Of a stretch of 64,000 nt of DNA, positions 16,582 through 25,486 are shown one piece after another. The notes under the pieces were generated by a model, which was not told the DNA's origin, did no database searches, and saw only the letters and a program-made list of their open reading frames with translations. Source of the DNA: JBEDUK01 sp040414485 (GTDB lineage Bacteria; Actinomycetota; UBA4738). The position numbers and the translations under genes are program-made. The stretch lies in contig JBEDUK010000072.1 in assembly GCA_040414485.1 (NCBI GenBank), forward strand, positions 13,509-77,508. Direction: 5' to 3'. Position 1 is the stretch's first letter, and each line of letters opens with the position of its first letter.

Positions 16582-17982
16582 CTAGACGCCGCTGATCGCG
16601 ACGACGCCCGTGAGCGTTCCGACGAACGCCATCCCGCCGGACAGCATCGGCGTGGCGAAGTGGGGTACCGATCCGGTGGAGATCGACTGGAGGGTGGCCC
16701 CGGTTGACGGGTCCAGCGCGTACAGGGTCGCGGCGCTCCACGCCACGCTCCAGACGGCACCGCCACCGACCACGGGCGGGCCCTTCGCCGACGTCGCGGC
16801 CGCACGCCACAGCACACTGATGTCGCCGTTCGCCGTGCTGACGGCGCGCAGCCCATCCGTACAGGGCACGTAGACGGTCGACTGCACCACGGCCGTCCCG
16901 CCGAACGAGGCGCACACCGTCGCGCTGGTCAGTTCGCCACCGATGTGTCCGAGCGACGCCTGGTCCAGCAGGTACGCAGTCCCGCGCTTCCCGTCCGCGT
17001 AGACGTACGACCCGACGAACGTGGCACCCTGCGATCCCAGGTCCAGATCGGAGGCGTTGTCGGACTTCCAGGTGGAGGGCGCGAAGTAATCCTGGAGCCC
17101 GACCTTCCCGGCGGAGAGTCGCAGCACCGAGTCGGAGTAGTCGAACGGGTCGGTCGTCGTGCCGTTGCCGACGGCGACGAATACGTGCCCCTTGGCGTCG
17201 ACCGTGGGGCCGGGGGTCGCCCAGATTCCGCCCTCGACGGCGCTGGGCTCGTACTTGGTGGCGATGTACGTGTGCTTCTTCCCGGACATGGACGTCGGGA
17301 CGGCGACGACCATCCCGTGGAACGGACCGCAGTCGCCCGCCAGCGCACCGAAGGCTACATAGACGAATCCGCTCCCGATCGCCAGGCCGGAACGCTGCTG
17401 TTCGACATCCGCCTGCACGTTCTTGGGGTCGAGCCCCCGGCTGCCGAGCACCTTACCGGTCGCCGGGTCCAGCGCGTAGAGGACGTGTTTCACGGCCGTC
17501 CCGTTGACCAGCCGTTCGGCTGCGACGAAGAGCCGTCCGCTCGCGGAGTCGTAGACCGGCGTGCTCGTGATGCCCAGGGGGTCGATGTTCCCGCAGGGCA
17601 GTTGGCTCCGCGGAACCGGCGTCCCCAGGCTCCGCCGCCACGCGACCTTGCCGCTCGTGGGCTGGAGGGCGTAGACCGAGTCATTCTCCGTGGCCGCGAT
17701 CACCAGACCACCCACCATCAGCGGCTCGGCGTAGACGGCACCGTCCAGGGCGGCGGTCCATGCGGTTGTCAGCGTCCCGATCGGCGGCTCCGACGTGTCG
17801 TTGCCGGTTCGAAGCGCGTCGAGGTGATAGGTCGGCCAGTCGCCGAAGGCCGCCGGGGCAACCGGCGCTCGGGACGCTCGTGGCGCGTGCCGGGCGGCCT
17901 GCGGCCGCGCGGTCGCAGTCGCGGCAACGGAAGACAGCGTCACCACGCACAGGGCGACGCTCACCCAACGAAGACGTCTCAT
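16582..17982 (-). CDS. Exported PQQ-like beta-propeller repeat protein
   Basis: The 466-residue protein has a signal peptide (RRLRWVSVALCVVTLSSVAATATA, cleaved near residue 25). The mature part is built of PQQ-type repeats with the recurrent pattern VYALxPTSGKVAWRR, LYALDPATGKVLGSR, LYALDPSTGATLQSI. It starts ...FGDWPTYHLDALRTGND, the usual opening of secreted PQQ-like proteins. Two Cys pairs could form disulfides. I see no dehydrogenase active site, so an enzyme function is not supported; it may be a surface scaffold or binding protein. ATG at 17982 has GGAG upstream. MerR ends 59 nt before it and may share the transcript. Confidence 0.8.
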   Translation of the reverse strand: MRRLRWVSVALCVVTLSSVAATATARPQAARHAPRASRAPVAPAAFGDWPTYHLDALRTGNDTSEPPIGTLTTAWTAALDGAVYAEPLMVGGLVIAATENDSVYALQPTSGKVAWRRSLGTPVPRSQLPCGNIDPLGITSTPVYDSASGRLFVAAERLVNGTAVKHVLYALDPATGKVLGSRGLDPKNVQADVEQQRSGLAIGSGFVYVAFGALAGDCGPFHGMVVAVPTSMSGKKHTYIATKYEPSAVEGGIWATPGPTVDAKGHVFVAVGNGTTTDPFDYSDSVLRLSAGKVGLQDYFAPSTWKSDNASDLDLGSQGATFVGSYVYADGKRGTAYLLDQASLGHIGGELTSATVCASFGGTAVVQSTVYVPCTDGLRAVSTANGDISVLWRAAATSAKGPPVVGGGAVWSVAWSAATLYALDPSTGATLQSISTGSVPHFATPMLSGGMAFVGTLTGVVAISGV

Positions 17983-18041
17983 CTCCCTACTCCTTCCCAT
18001 GCACCCGGCCGGATCGGGTCCAGTGGCGATCATTCCACCGG

Positions 18042-18917
18042 TCAGCGAACGGGAAGCGTTGCCAGGTCCGAGTCGAACAGCTCCCGTTCGTCGTCCTCGG
18101 CGATCCCGTCGCGCGCGACGCCGGCCAGTCCGGCGTATCTCCGCGCCTCGTCACCGTCGCCCGCCACCGCATGCGCGCGCGCGAGCGCCTCGTAGGCGTA
18201 GGCGATGTCGAAGTCCCGGATGCCGTTGGCTTCGCAGATCTCCAGGCACCGGCGGGCGTGGTAGATCGCCGGTTCGGCCCGCCCGACCACCGCATAGACG
18301 CGGGACACCTGCCATTCGCCGCGGGCGTTGTTCGCGGCGGTGCCCAGGCCGGATTCCTCCCAGTGGAACCGGGAGGCGTGCGCCATGTGGATCATGTAGT
18401 CGTCCTGTTCCTGCGTGCGGTCGGGCATCTCGAGGTACTGCCAGGTCCGGTTGAACAGCGCGACCCCGATCTGGCGCCGTTCCTCAGGGTCGTAGGTCGG
18501 TCCGACCGTGTCGGGCATGAAACGCTCCCTTCCTCCGTCGCGAACGATGTCGTGGTCCAGTTCGTGCAGCACCCGCTGCAGTCGCCAGGCCCGCGCCTGG
18601 ACGCTGGTCCGGTAGGCCTCCAGCTCCGCCAGCCGCTCCGCGAGCGTGCCCGCGGCCAGCACGGCACGAACGCGCGGGAGCGGCATCTCAAGCTCTCGAA
18701 GGCGCCTGATGAGGACGGCGGGTTCGACCTGCTCCGGTCCGTAGCGCCGGTAACCCGTGACGGGATCCACGTCGCGGGGCGGCAGCAGCCCGAGCCGGTC
18801 GTAGTGCCGGAGCGCCTTGATCGAAAGGCCGGACCGGCGGGACATCCTGCCGATCGTCAGCAGCTCATCCGGCCCGATCGCCGTGGCGTTCTTCGAGCGT
18901 TCCAGTTCAAGCGCCAT
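18042..18917 (-). CDS. MerR-family transcriptional regulator
   Basis: The 291-residue protein starts with a winged-helix MerR domain: LTIGRMSRRSGLSIKALRHY (about 20-39), then DRLGLLPPRDVDPVTGYRRY and a coiled-coil dimerisation helix (about 95-130). The rest (about 150-285) is helical and TPR-like (ARRCLEICEANGIRDFDIAY, ARAHAVAGDGDEARRYAGLA), not a known drug- or metal-binding domain, and has no metal-binding cysteines. Its own promoter has the 19-bp spacer and dyad used by this family, so autoregulation is likely. Genes controlled beyond itself may include the PQQ-like gene downstream. Effector unknown. Confidence 0.88.
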   Translation of the reverse strand: MALELERSKNATAIGPDELLTIGRMSRRSGLSIKALRHYDRLGLLPPRDVDPVTGYRRYGPEQVEPAVLIRRLRELEMPLPRVRAVLAAGTLAERLAELEAYRTSVQARAWRLQRVLHELDHDIVRDGGRERFMPDTVGPTYDPEERRQIGVALFNRTWQYLEMPDRTQEQDDYMIHMAHASRFHWEESGLGTAANNARGEWQVSRVYAVVGRAEPAIYHARRCLEICEANGIRDFDIAYAYEALARAHAVAGDGDEARRYAGLAGVARDGIAEDDERELFDSDLATLPVR

Positions 18918-18926
18918 ACCGAACGA

Positions 18927-18957
18927 AGGGTACGGCCTCCCCTGAGGGGAGGGTCAA
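18927..18957 (-). promoter_or_regulatory. MerR-type promoter with operator dyad in a 19-bp spacer
   Basis: Read on the minus strand, TTGACC (18957-18952) and TACCCT (18932-18927) are separated by exactly 19 bp. The spacer contains the dyad CCTCCCC-TGA-GGGGAGG (18936-18952 on the plus strand; its last base is shared with the -35 box). The ATG follows the -10 box by 9 nt, so the mRNA is leaderless or nearly so. Confidence 0.75.
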
Positions 18958-18982
18958 CCAGTCTTCCGAGAAACGGGTCGCG

Positions 18983-20113
18983 TCAGGAGTAGAGCTCGAT
19001 CAGCGTCGAGCCGTCGCCCTGTCCCACGGCCCAGACGTCGTCCGTGCCCGGAATCGCGGCGACGCCGCTGAAGTCCGAACTGCCGCGGTTCGGGCTCCCG
19101 ACGACGGACCACGCCGTGCCATTCCAATGTTCCGTCAGGGTCGAGAACCTCGATTGTTCGTCGGCCGAATACACGCCCACGGCCCACGCGGAGTTCACGC
19201 TCTGCGCCGCGACGCCCGTGAACGAAGGGCCGTATTCGCCGACCGACTCGAACGACGCGCGGTGCCACGCCCGGCCGTTCCAGTGCTGGACCAGGTCGCT
19301 TCGGCCCCCGTCCCACGCGACCGCCCATACGTCTTTGGGCGAGGAGCCGCCCACGGCCCAGAGATTGTTGTCCGAGTTCCGGAAGTCGCCCCGCGTGGGC
19401 ACCTTCGTCCACCTCGATCCGTCCCACCGCTCGGCGAGGAAGCAGTACGCGCCGCAACCCCGCCCGTCGTAGGCACCGACGGCCCACGCCTCCTTGTCGG
19501 TGAGGCTCGTCCCTCCCCAGAAGAACGAATCGAACCCGGGCTGTGGGTGCCGGACCACGGACCACGTCATGCCGTCCCACTCCTCGATGAGGCCGTAGTT
19601 CCTCTCCCCGAGGCTGTGATCCGTCCTGCCGACCGCCCAGAGATGGTTCCGGCTCACGCCCATGATCGCGTTGAGGTCGTTGTCCCTCCGCGGATTCGGA
19701 CTGGGGACGATGCTCCAGGCCGAACCATCCCAGTGCTCGATGAGCGTCTTGTCGCCCCCCGCGAAATGCGAGGTATACCCGACGGCCCAGACGTCGTCGT
19801 GCGAGAGCGCCAGGACCGACGTGAGCGTGGAATTCGATGTCGGGCTGGGGCTGGGGATGTGGCGCCAGCGCACCCCGTCCCAATGCAGGGTCAGGGTCCC
19901 TCCGCTTGCCGACGAAAAGTACCCACCGACCGCCCACGCATCCGACGAGGAAAGCGCCGAGACGGCGTTCAGGCCGGCCTTGCCCGGGCTCGGACTTCGA
20001 ACGATCCGCCATCGCTGCCCCGCGGCGCCGGCGGTGGGCACGAAGACCAGGCTGAGGAGCGCGAGCGTGCAGCCCGCGGCGCCGATGAGCTGCAAGATCC
20101 GCCTTCCCCCCAA
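18983..20113 (-). CDS. Exported WAVG-repeat (seven-bladed propeller-like) protein
   Basis: The 376-residue protein has a signal peptide ending near residue 31 (VPTAGAAG). The mature part is about seven repeats of roughly 45-50 residues, each with a W-D/N-G-x-x-W strand (HWDGVRWRHIPSPSP, HWDGSAWSIVPSPNP, HWNGTAWSVVGSPN) and a closing D-x-W-A-V-G (DAWAVG, DVWAVG, HLWAVG, EAWAVG, DVWAVA, SAWAVG, DVWAVG). Seven repeats suggest a closed propeller. The start is TTG at 20113, with TAGACT 10 nt upstream and no Shine-Dalgarno sequence. Function unknown; the family is common as predicted surface proteins in soil actinobacteria and Chloroflexota. Confidence 0.8.
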   Translation of the reverse strand: MGGRRILQLIGAAGCTLALLSLVFVPTAGAAGQRWRIVRSPSPGKAGLNAVSALSSSDAWAVGGYFSSASGGTLTLHWDGVRWRHIPSPSPTSNSTLTSVLALSHDDVWAVGYTSHFAGGDKTLIEHWDGSAWSIVPSPNPRRDNDLNAIMGVSRNHLWAVGRTDHSLGERNYGLIEEWDGMTWSVVRHPQPGFDSFFWGGTSLTDKEAWAVGAYDGRGCGAYCFLAERWDGSRWTKVPTRGDFRNSDNNLWAVGGSSPKDVWAVAWDGGRSDLVQHWNGRAWHRASFESVGEYGPSFTGVAAQSVNSAWAVGVYSADEQSRFSTLTEHWNGTAWSVVGSPNRGSSDFSGVAAIPGTDDVWAVGQGDGSTLIELYS

Positions 20114-20284
20114 TGCGACGAGCAGTCTATGCCGACCGGAGAAGGGATGAATGCCACGGCGGAGGGTTCGACGTCAGGCCGGCCCCACGGATCGTGATGT
20201 ACTTGGCCGTCGCTACATCCGCTCCCGTCGCCGGATGACGATCGAAGACAACGTGTCGTCCGAAGCGTGGTTCGCGATCGAGCG

Positions 20285-21841
20285 TCAGGCCGACGCCGCC
20301 GATTCGCGCACTCGGCCCGTCGTCTCCGCCAGCGCCGCGTCGGCGCAACCCTGCTGAGGGCTCGGATGCGGCACGGCTCGGACGGTGATCGCGGTTCGGA
20401 TCGTCGCGAACGAGACGATCGCGCCGAGCCAGCACAGGCCGGCCGCGATCACCATCGCCCGCTGGTAGCCCGCCTGGAACGCGGGGCCGCGGGTCGTCCC
20501 GTCGGTCGCGAACCCGGCCGCAACGGGAAGCAGCGCCACGGCCAGCAACCCCGCGATCCGGGACACGGCATTGTTCACGCCAGACCCGAGACCCTTGTGC
20601 CGATCCTCGACCGCGGCCAGGACGGCGGTGGACAGGGGCGCGACGGTGAACGCCATCCCCAGGCCGAAGACCGCCACGCCGGGCACGACGTCTCGCCAGT
20701 ACGAGCTGTCGGCATTCAGCCGGGACAGGAGGAGGAACCCGATCCCGGCGATCAACGGGCCGATCGTCATGGGGATCCTCGGCCCGATCCGCTGCGCAAG
20801 ACGCCCCACTCGCGCGGACAGCACGAAGAGGAGCACGGTCAGCGGCCACAGGCTGGCGCCCGCCTGGAGCGCCGAATATCCCATCTCGGTCTGGAGCATG
20901 ATCACCAGGAAGAACATCGCCCCGCCGAGCGCCCCGTAGACGAACAGCGTGGTGAGGTTCGCCCCGGTGAACTGCATCGAGCGGAAGATCTCGAGCGGCA
21001 CCATGGGCTCGCGAACGCGGCTTTCGATGAAGGGAAATGCGATCAGCAGCAGCAGGCCGATCGTGCCCGCGGCCGCCACGGCGGGAGAACCCATGCCACG
21101 CACCGGCCCCTCGATCAGCGCATACACGACGCCGGCCAGCCCGAGCGTGACCGCGCCCGCGCCGAGCACGTCCAGGCGCCGCCCGGCGTTCGGATCGCGG
21201 CTCTCCGGCACATGACGGATCGCGAGCACGACCGTGACGACGGCGATCGGCACGTTGATGAGGAACACCAGGCGCCACGATCCGGCGTCGACCAGCCAGC
21301 CCCCAAGGAACGGCCCACCTGCGGTCGCGACGGCCGCCAGGCCCGACCACGCGCCGATCGCCGAGCCCCGGTCGCTCGGCCGGAAGACGGCGGCGATGAT
21401 CGCCAGACTCTCCGGGACAAGGAGCGCGCCGCCCACGCCCTGAACGGCGCGGGCGGCGATCAGGAAGCCGGCGGTGGGCGCCACGCCGCACAGGACCGAT
21501 GCCGAGGTGAACACCGCGATGCCGATCACGAACACCCTCTTGCGGCCGTGCAGGTCGCCCAGCGAGCCGCCGAGGAGCAGCAGCGAACCGAGCGTGAGCA
21601 GGTACGCCGTGATGGTCCACTGGAGCCCGGCCAGCCCCGTGTGGAAGGTCCTTCCGATCGTCGGGAGCGCCACGTTCACCACGGTGCCGTCCAGAAAGAC
21701 CATCCCGGAGCCCAGCACCATGGTGGTGATCACCCACCACCCTTTCGGGGTGCCGTAGGCGACGTAGCCTCCTTCGTCCGGAGCGGATGGAACGGCCGAA
21801 GCGGTGCCCGACACCGGCGCGGAATCGCTCGGCCCGCTCAC
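20285..21841 (-). CDS. MFS transporter, DHA2 (14-TM) drug:proton antiporter family
   Basis: The 518-residue protein has about 14 membrane segments. Motif A is present between TM2 and TM3 (GDLHGRKRVFVIG), and the antiporter motif C in TM5 reads GLAAVATAGGPFLGGWLVD. MVFLDGTVVNVALPTI in TM1 is the D1 signature of EmrB/QacA relatives. These motifs mark proton-driven export of small, often hydrophobic compounds; the substrate is not predictable. The GTG start overlaps the stop of the EamA gene by 4 nt (GTGA), so the two transporters are coupled. The C-terminus extends about 30 polar residues. Confidence 0.87.
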   Translation of the reverse strand: MSGPSDSAPVSGTASAVPSAPDEGGYVAYGTPKGWWVITTMVLGSGMVFLDGTVVNVALPTIGRTFHTGLAGLQWTITAYLLTLGSLLLLGGSLGDLHGRKRVFVIGIAVFTSASVLCGVAPTAGFLIAARAVQGVGGALLVPESLAIIAAVFRPSDRGSAIGAWSGLAAVATAGGPFLGGWLVDAGSWRLVFLINVPIAVVTVVLAIRHVPESRDPNAGRRLDVLGAGAVTLGLAGVVYALIEGPVRGMGSPAVAAAGTIGLLLLIAFPFIESRVREPMVPLEIFRSMQFTGANLTTLFVYGALGGAMFFLVIMLQTEMGYSALQAGASLWPLTVLLFVLSARVGRLAQRIGPRIPMTIGPLIAGIGFLLLSRLNADSSYWRDVVPGVAVFGLGMAFTVAPLSTAVLAAVEDRHKGLGSGVNNAVSRIAGLLAVALLPVAAGFATDGTTRGPAFQAGYQRAMVIAAGLCWLGAIVSFATIRTAITVRAVPHPSPQQGCADAALAETTGRVRESAASA

Positions 21842-22869
21842 GCCGATCGCTCCTCAGGTCCGTCCCAGGCTCCGGACGGGGCGGCGGCGGGCGCCGAGGG
21901 GGCCCGCTTCGCCCGTCTCGCGGCCATCCGCGGCGCGAGCCGCTCGGCCACCAGCACGCCCGCGAGCACCATCACCCCACCGACCACTCCCGCCGCGGTC
22001 AGCCGCTCCCCCAGGAACAGCGCCGCCCACGCCAGCGCGAACGGCGGCACGAGGTAGATGTATCCGGCCACGGTGGTCGCCTGCAGATGCCGCAGCGCCA
22101 CGTACCACACCATGTACGCGAGCGCGGTGCAGCCGAATGCCAGGTATGCCAGCTGCAGCCAGTCCCCGCCGGTCAGGCCGGGCACGTCGCGGATGGCCGC
22201 GGGCAATGTGAACGGGACGATGAGCAGCGCGGACAGCACCATGGTGAGTGCCGTCAAGCCGATCGGATCGTAGCGCTGAGCGGCAGGCTTGCCGACGACC
22301 GTGCTGACCGCCCACGCGGCCGGCGCGATCAGGACCACCAGCGCGCCGAGCAGGTTCTGCACGTGCAGCGATCCGCCGCCGGAGCCCCAGATCACCAGGA
22401 CGGCGACACCGGTCGCCGCGAGCGCGATACCCGCCGTGCGGATCGGCGTCAGCCGTTCGCCCAGGAACCGGACGGCGAGGATCGCCACGATCACCGGCGT
22501 GCACGCCACGATCAGGCTCGCCACGCCGGCGGAGACGAACCGTTCGCCCTCGTTCAGCGCCAGGTGGTAGACGAGGCCGCCGAGGAGCGCCATCACGCCC
22601 ACGCGCCACCGGTCCTGACGTGCGATGCGCACGCGGCGCGTCAGCGCGATGGGGAGCATCGCGACCGCCGTCAGCGCGAACCGCAGCAGCGTGATCGACG
22701 GCGCGGAGATCCGGCCGGACGCGTCCAGGTTTCGGATCGCCACGAACGCACCGCCCCACAGCGCCGCCACGCCGAGGAGCGCGAGGTGGTACGGCAGGGT
22801 CGAACGGGTGCGCGGAGAGGCCGAGACCAGCGATGACATCCTGCTTCGGCGCAACCGGAACGACCGCAC
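21838..22869 (-). CDS. EamA/DMT-family transporter
   Basis: The 343-residue protein shows ten hydrophobic segments in two five-helix EamA halves. Each half ends in a typical element: MALLGGLVYHLALNEGERFVSAG in the first, FGCTALAYMVWYVALRHLQA in the second. The start GTG at 22869 follows the glcF stop by 3 nt and has AGGGGG about 8 nt upstream; ATG at 22839 is an alternative with no well-placed ribosome binding site. The polar C-terminal tail (ARRAKRAPSAPAAAP) is cytosolic. Export of a metabolite or amino acid is usual for the family. Close linkage to glycolate oxidase makes a C2/C3 metabolite thinkable, but that is only a guess. Confidence 0.83.
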   Translation of the reverse strand: MRSFRLRRSRMSSLVSASPRTRSTLPYHLALLGVAALWGGAFVAIRNLDASGRISAPSITLLRFALTAVAMLPIALTRRVRIARQDRWRVGVMALLGGLVYHLALNEGERFVSAGVASLIVACTPVIVAILAVRFLGERLTPIRTAGIALAATGVAVLVIWGSGGGSLHVQNLLGALVVLIAPAAWAVSTVVGKPAAQRYDPIGLTALTMVLSALLIVPFTLPAAIRDVPGLTGGDWLQLAYLAFGCTALAYMVWYVALRHLQATTVAGYIYLVPPFALAWAALFLGERLTAAGVVGGVMVLAGVLVAERLAPRMAARRAKRAPSAPAAAPSGAWDGPEERSA

Positions 22870-22872
22870 CGG

Positions 22873-24168
22873 CTATTCCCCCTGTCCCCGCGGCAGACCG
22901 GCGCCGCGGAGGGAAGCATCCAGGACCTCGACCGGATGGATCACCGGGAGCGGGCGGCCGAGCCGGCGCAGGTGCGACGCCAGTTGGAGGGCGCACCCGG
23001 GGTTCGCGGTCACCAGGGCCTGCGGGTGCGCGTCGAGGACGTTGCGGGCCTTGCGCTCGCCGAGCGCCGACGCCGGTTCGGGCTGGACGATGTTGTAGAT
23101 GCCGGCCGAGCCGCAGCAGAGTTCGGGCTCCGCGATCTCCTTGACGGTCAGGCCGGGGATCGAAGCGAGCACGCGGCGCGGCTGGCTCCGGACGCCCTGG
23201 GCGTGAGCGAGGTGGCACGCGTCCTGATACGCCACGGTGGCCTCGATCGGGTGTCGCAGCGCGGCCGGCCCGAGCTCGTCCAGGAACTCGCACACGTCCC
23301 GAACGCGGCCGGCGAACCTCTCGGCCCTGTCCGCATACGCCGCGTCGTCGCGCAGCAGCGAGCCGTACTCCTTCATCGCGGACCCGCAGCCGGCGGCGTT
23401 CACCACCACCGCGTCGACGCCGGCACGGTCGAACGCGTCGATCGTGCGGCGTGCGAACGCCATGGCTTCCTGCTCCCGGCCGGCGTGAAGGCTCAGCGCG
23501 CCGCAGCATGATTGGTCAGGTGGGTTCACCACTTCGCATCCCTCGGCGGAGAGGACCCGAGCGGTGGCCCCGTTGACGTGGCCGAAGAACACCCGCTGCA
23601 CGCAGCCCGCGAGCATGCCGACCATGGCCCGCCGCGTGCCTCGCGCCGGAACGACGGCCGGCACCGTCCCGACGGGGCCCCCACCGGTCGCCGGGGCAAG
23701 CGACTCCAGCGCACGCAGCCCCGCAGGCAGCGCGATTCGCTTCGAAATCCGATCCACCCCGAGTGCGCGAGATGCGCGCAGCGCGCGACGTGCCCAGGTC
23801 AACCGGGCCGGATACGGCGCGACGGCGAACACCATGGCCCGCATCAGACGTTCCTTCACCGGGCGACGGGCGTGGCGTTCCACCTGCGCGCGGGTCGCTT
23901 CCAGCACCACGTCGTAGCGCACGCCGGACGGGCACGCGGTCACGCACGCCATGCATCCGAGGCAGGCGTCGAAGTGATCGACCATCTGGTCCGTCATCGG
24001 TTCGCCGTCCAGGCCGACGCTCATCAGGTGGATGCGTCCGCGGGGTGAGTCCATCTCCTCGCCCCAGAGCACGAACGTCGGACACGTCGGAAGGCAGAAC
24101 CCGCACCGGATGCAGGAGTCCAGCACCTGCCGGTCGGGCGGCCGCACCGCATCGAACGCACCCAGCAC
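22873..24168 (-). CDS. glcF: Glycolate oxidase iron-sulfur subunit
   Basis: It passes electrons from the flavin subunits of glycolate dehydrogenase to the membrane quinone pool. Two 4Fe-4S motifs lie near the N-terminus: CIRCGFCLPTCP (about 20-31) and CLGCMACVTACP (about 70-81). Two CCG domains follow, seen as SCCGALSLHAG (about 217) and ELCCGSAGIYN (about 360), with DACHLAHAQG before the second. The GTG at 24168 has GAGGGGGA at a good distance and follows the glcE stop by 11 nt. Length (431 aa) is normal. The order glcD, glcE, glcF on one strand matches the classical operon. Confidence 0.92.
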   Translation of the reverse strand: MLGAFDAVRPPDRQVLDSCIRCGFCLPTCPTFVLWGEEMDSPRGRIHLMSVGLDGEPMTDQMVDHFDACLGCMACVTACPSGVRYDVVLEATRAQVERHARRPVKERLMRAMVFAVAPYPARLTWARRALRASRALGVDRISKRIALPAGLRALESLAPATGGGPVGTVPAVVPARGTRRAMVGMLAGCVQRVFFGHVNGATARVLSAEGCEVVNPPDQSCCGALSLHAGREQEAMAFARRTIDAFDRAGVDAVVVNAAGCGSAMKEYGSLLRDDAAYADRAERFAGRVRDVCEFLDELGPAALRHPIEATVAYQDACHLAHAQGVRSQPRRVLASIPGLTVKEIAEPELCCGSAGIYNIVQPEPASALGERKARNVLDAHPQALVTANPGCALQLASHLRRLGRPLPVIHPVEVLDASLRGAGLPRGQGE

Positions 24169-24179
24169 GGCCGTCCCCC

Positions 24180-25460
24180 TCAGATCCCGCCCACGAAGCG
24201 GCCCGGGCTCATCGTCCGCGTCGGATCGAACCGCTCCTTCACCCGACGCATGAGACCAATCGCGTCCCCCGGCGGACCCCACGGATCGACCGCGGCCTTG
24301 ACCTCCACCGGCGCGTCGAGCACGACGGCGCTCCCGCCGACCCGCTCGGCGAAGGAGCGCACGGCGCGCACGGCCGCGCCAGCCCGATCCGCCGTCGAAG
24401 GTGCGAGGTCGACGAACATCACACCTGACGCGGCGTGACACGAAAGTGCAGGCGGGCGGCCCTCCCCCGCCGCGTCCCACGCCGCTCGAACGGCCGAGGC
24501 GAGCGCCGCTGGTGGATGCGCGACCTTCACGCGCGTCGCGCCGGCCGGAAGTGTCACCGGTTCGTCTTCGAGGTCGGGTCGCACATCCGGCGGCCCGATC
24601 CCCTGGCCCGTCGGGTGACCCAACAGGGACATGACCCGGTCCGTCTGTGCCCGGACGCCGGGTTCGGTTCCTTCGAAGCCCGCGCGGAGCGTTCCGCTCA
24701 CCGAAGGCCCGCCGCCCCACCGCAGTTCGACCGTGGCCGGATCGAGGGGTCGAGATACCGCGAGCCGGACCGCCGCATACGCCGCCTCGGGAGTCGCGAC
24801 CTCGACTTCGACCGTGTGGCTGGCCTCCGGTGACGGGTGCAGCCGAAACGTCAGCTCGGCGATCAGGCCGAGGGTTCCGAACGACCCGGCGAACAGCTTG
24901 CCCAGGTCGTAGCCCGCGACGTTCTTCACCACGCGGCCGCCCGCCCGGGCGACCGTCCCGTCCGAGAGCACCACCGTGATCCCGATCAGCAGGTCCCTCG
25001 GCGTTCCGTACCGGAGCCGCCGGGGACCGGAGGCCGCCGCTGCGGTCACGCCGCCGACCGTCGCCCCTTCCCGCGAAGGAGGATCCAACGCAAGCATCTG
25101 GCGGGCTCCGGCGAGTCGCTCCTGCAGCCGGTCGAACGGGCAGCCGGCCTGAACGACGGCAACCAGGTCACCAGCCGCATGATCGAGCACGGCGTCCATC
25201 CGCGCGGTCGAGACGATCACGTGGGCCCGTTCGGGCGGAGCGCCCCACGCGAGCTTCGTTCCCCCTCCCCGCGGGACGACCGTCAGGCCCCGCGCCGAAC
25301 ACATCGCCAGGAGCGCCGACGCCTCGGCCATCGAAGCCGGCTCGGCGACGACGGCGGGCTGAACGCCCAGCACCGCGTCGGCCGGCGTGGCGTCGCGCGC
25401 GCCGCCGGCCCCAAGGACATCGCGGACCGCCGCGATGGGTGAGGTGGTGGTCGCCGGCAC
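24180..25460 (-). CDS. glcE: Glycolate oxidase FAD-binding subunit
   Basis: The 426-residue protein belongs to the FAD_binding_4 family. VVPRGGGTKLAWG (about 67-79) is the pyrophosphate-binding loop, and GSFGTLGLIAELTFRLHP (about 197-214) is the flavin-domain end typical of GlcE. It is shorter than GlcD and lacks the C-terminal FAD-oxidase domain with the HAGDGNLHP element, again as in GlcE. I choose GTG at 25460 because AAGGAG lies 7 nt upstream. The gap to glcD is 26 nt. Works with GlcD and GlcF in glycolate (or D-lactate) oxidation. Confidence 0.9.
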   Translation of the reverse strand: MPATTTSPIAAVRDVLGAGGARDATPADAVLGVQPAVVAEPASMAEASALLAMCSARGLTVVPRGGGTKLAWGAPPERAHVIVSTARMDAVLDHAAGDLVAVVQAGCPFDRLQERLAGARQMLALDPPSREGATVGGVTAAAASGPRRLRYGTPRDLLIGITVVLSDGTVARAGGRVVKNVAGYDLGKLFAGSFGTLGLIAELTFRLHPSPEASHTVEVEVATPEAAYAAVRLAVSRPLDPATVELRWGGGPSVSGTLRAGFEGTEPGVRAQTDRVMSLLGHPTGQGIGPPDVRPDLEDEPVTLPAGATRVKVAHPPAALASAVRAAWDAAGEGRPPALSCHAASGVMFVDLAPSTADRAGAAVRAVRSFAERVGGSAVVLDAPVEVKAAVDPWGPPGDAIGLMRRVKERFDPTRTMSPGRFVGGI

Positions 25461-25486
25461 CGCTGCGCTCCTTTCCGCGATGTCCC

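Noticed and set aside
20267..22057. 596-codon open frame on the plus strand opposite the two transporters
   Set aside because: Composition is Arg/His/Asp/Gln-rich, no motif; shadow of the MFS and EamA genes.
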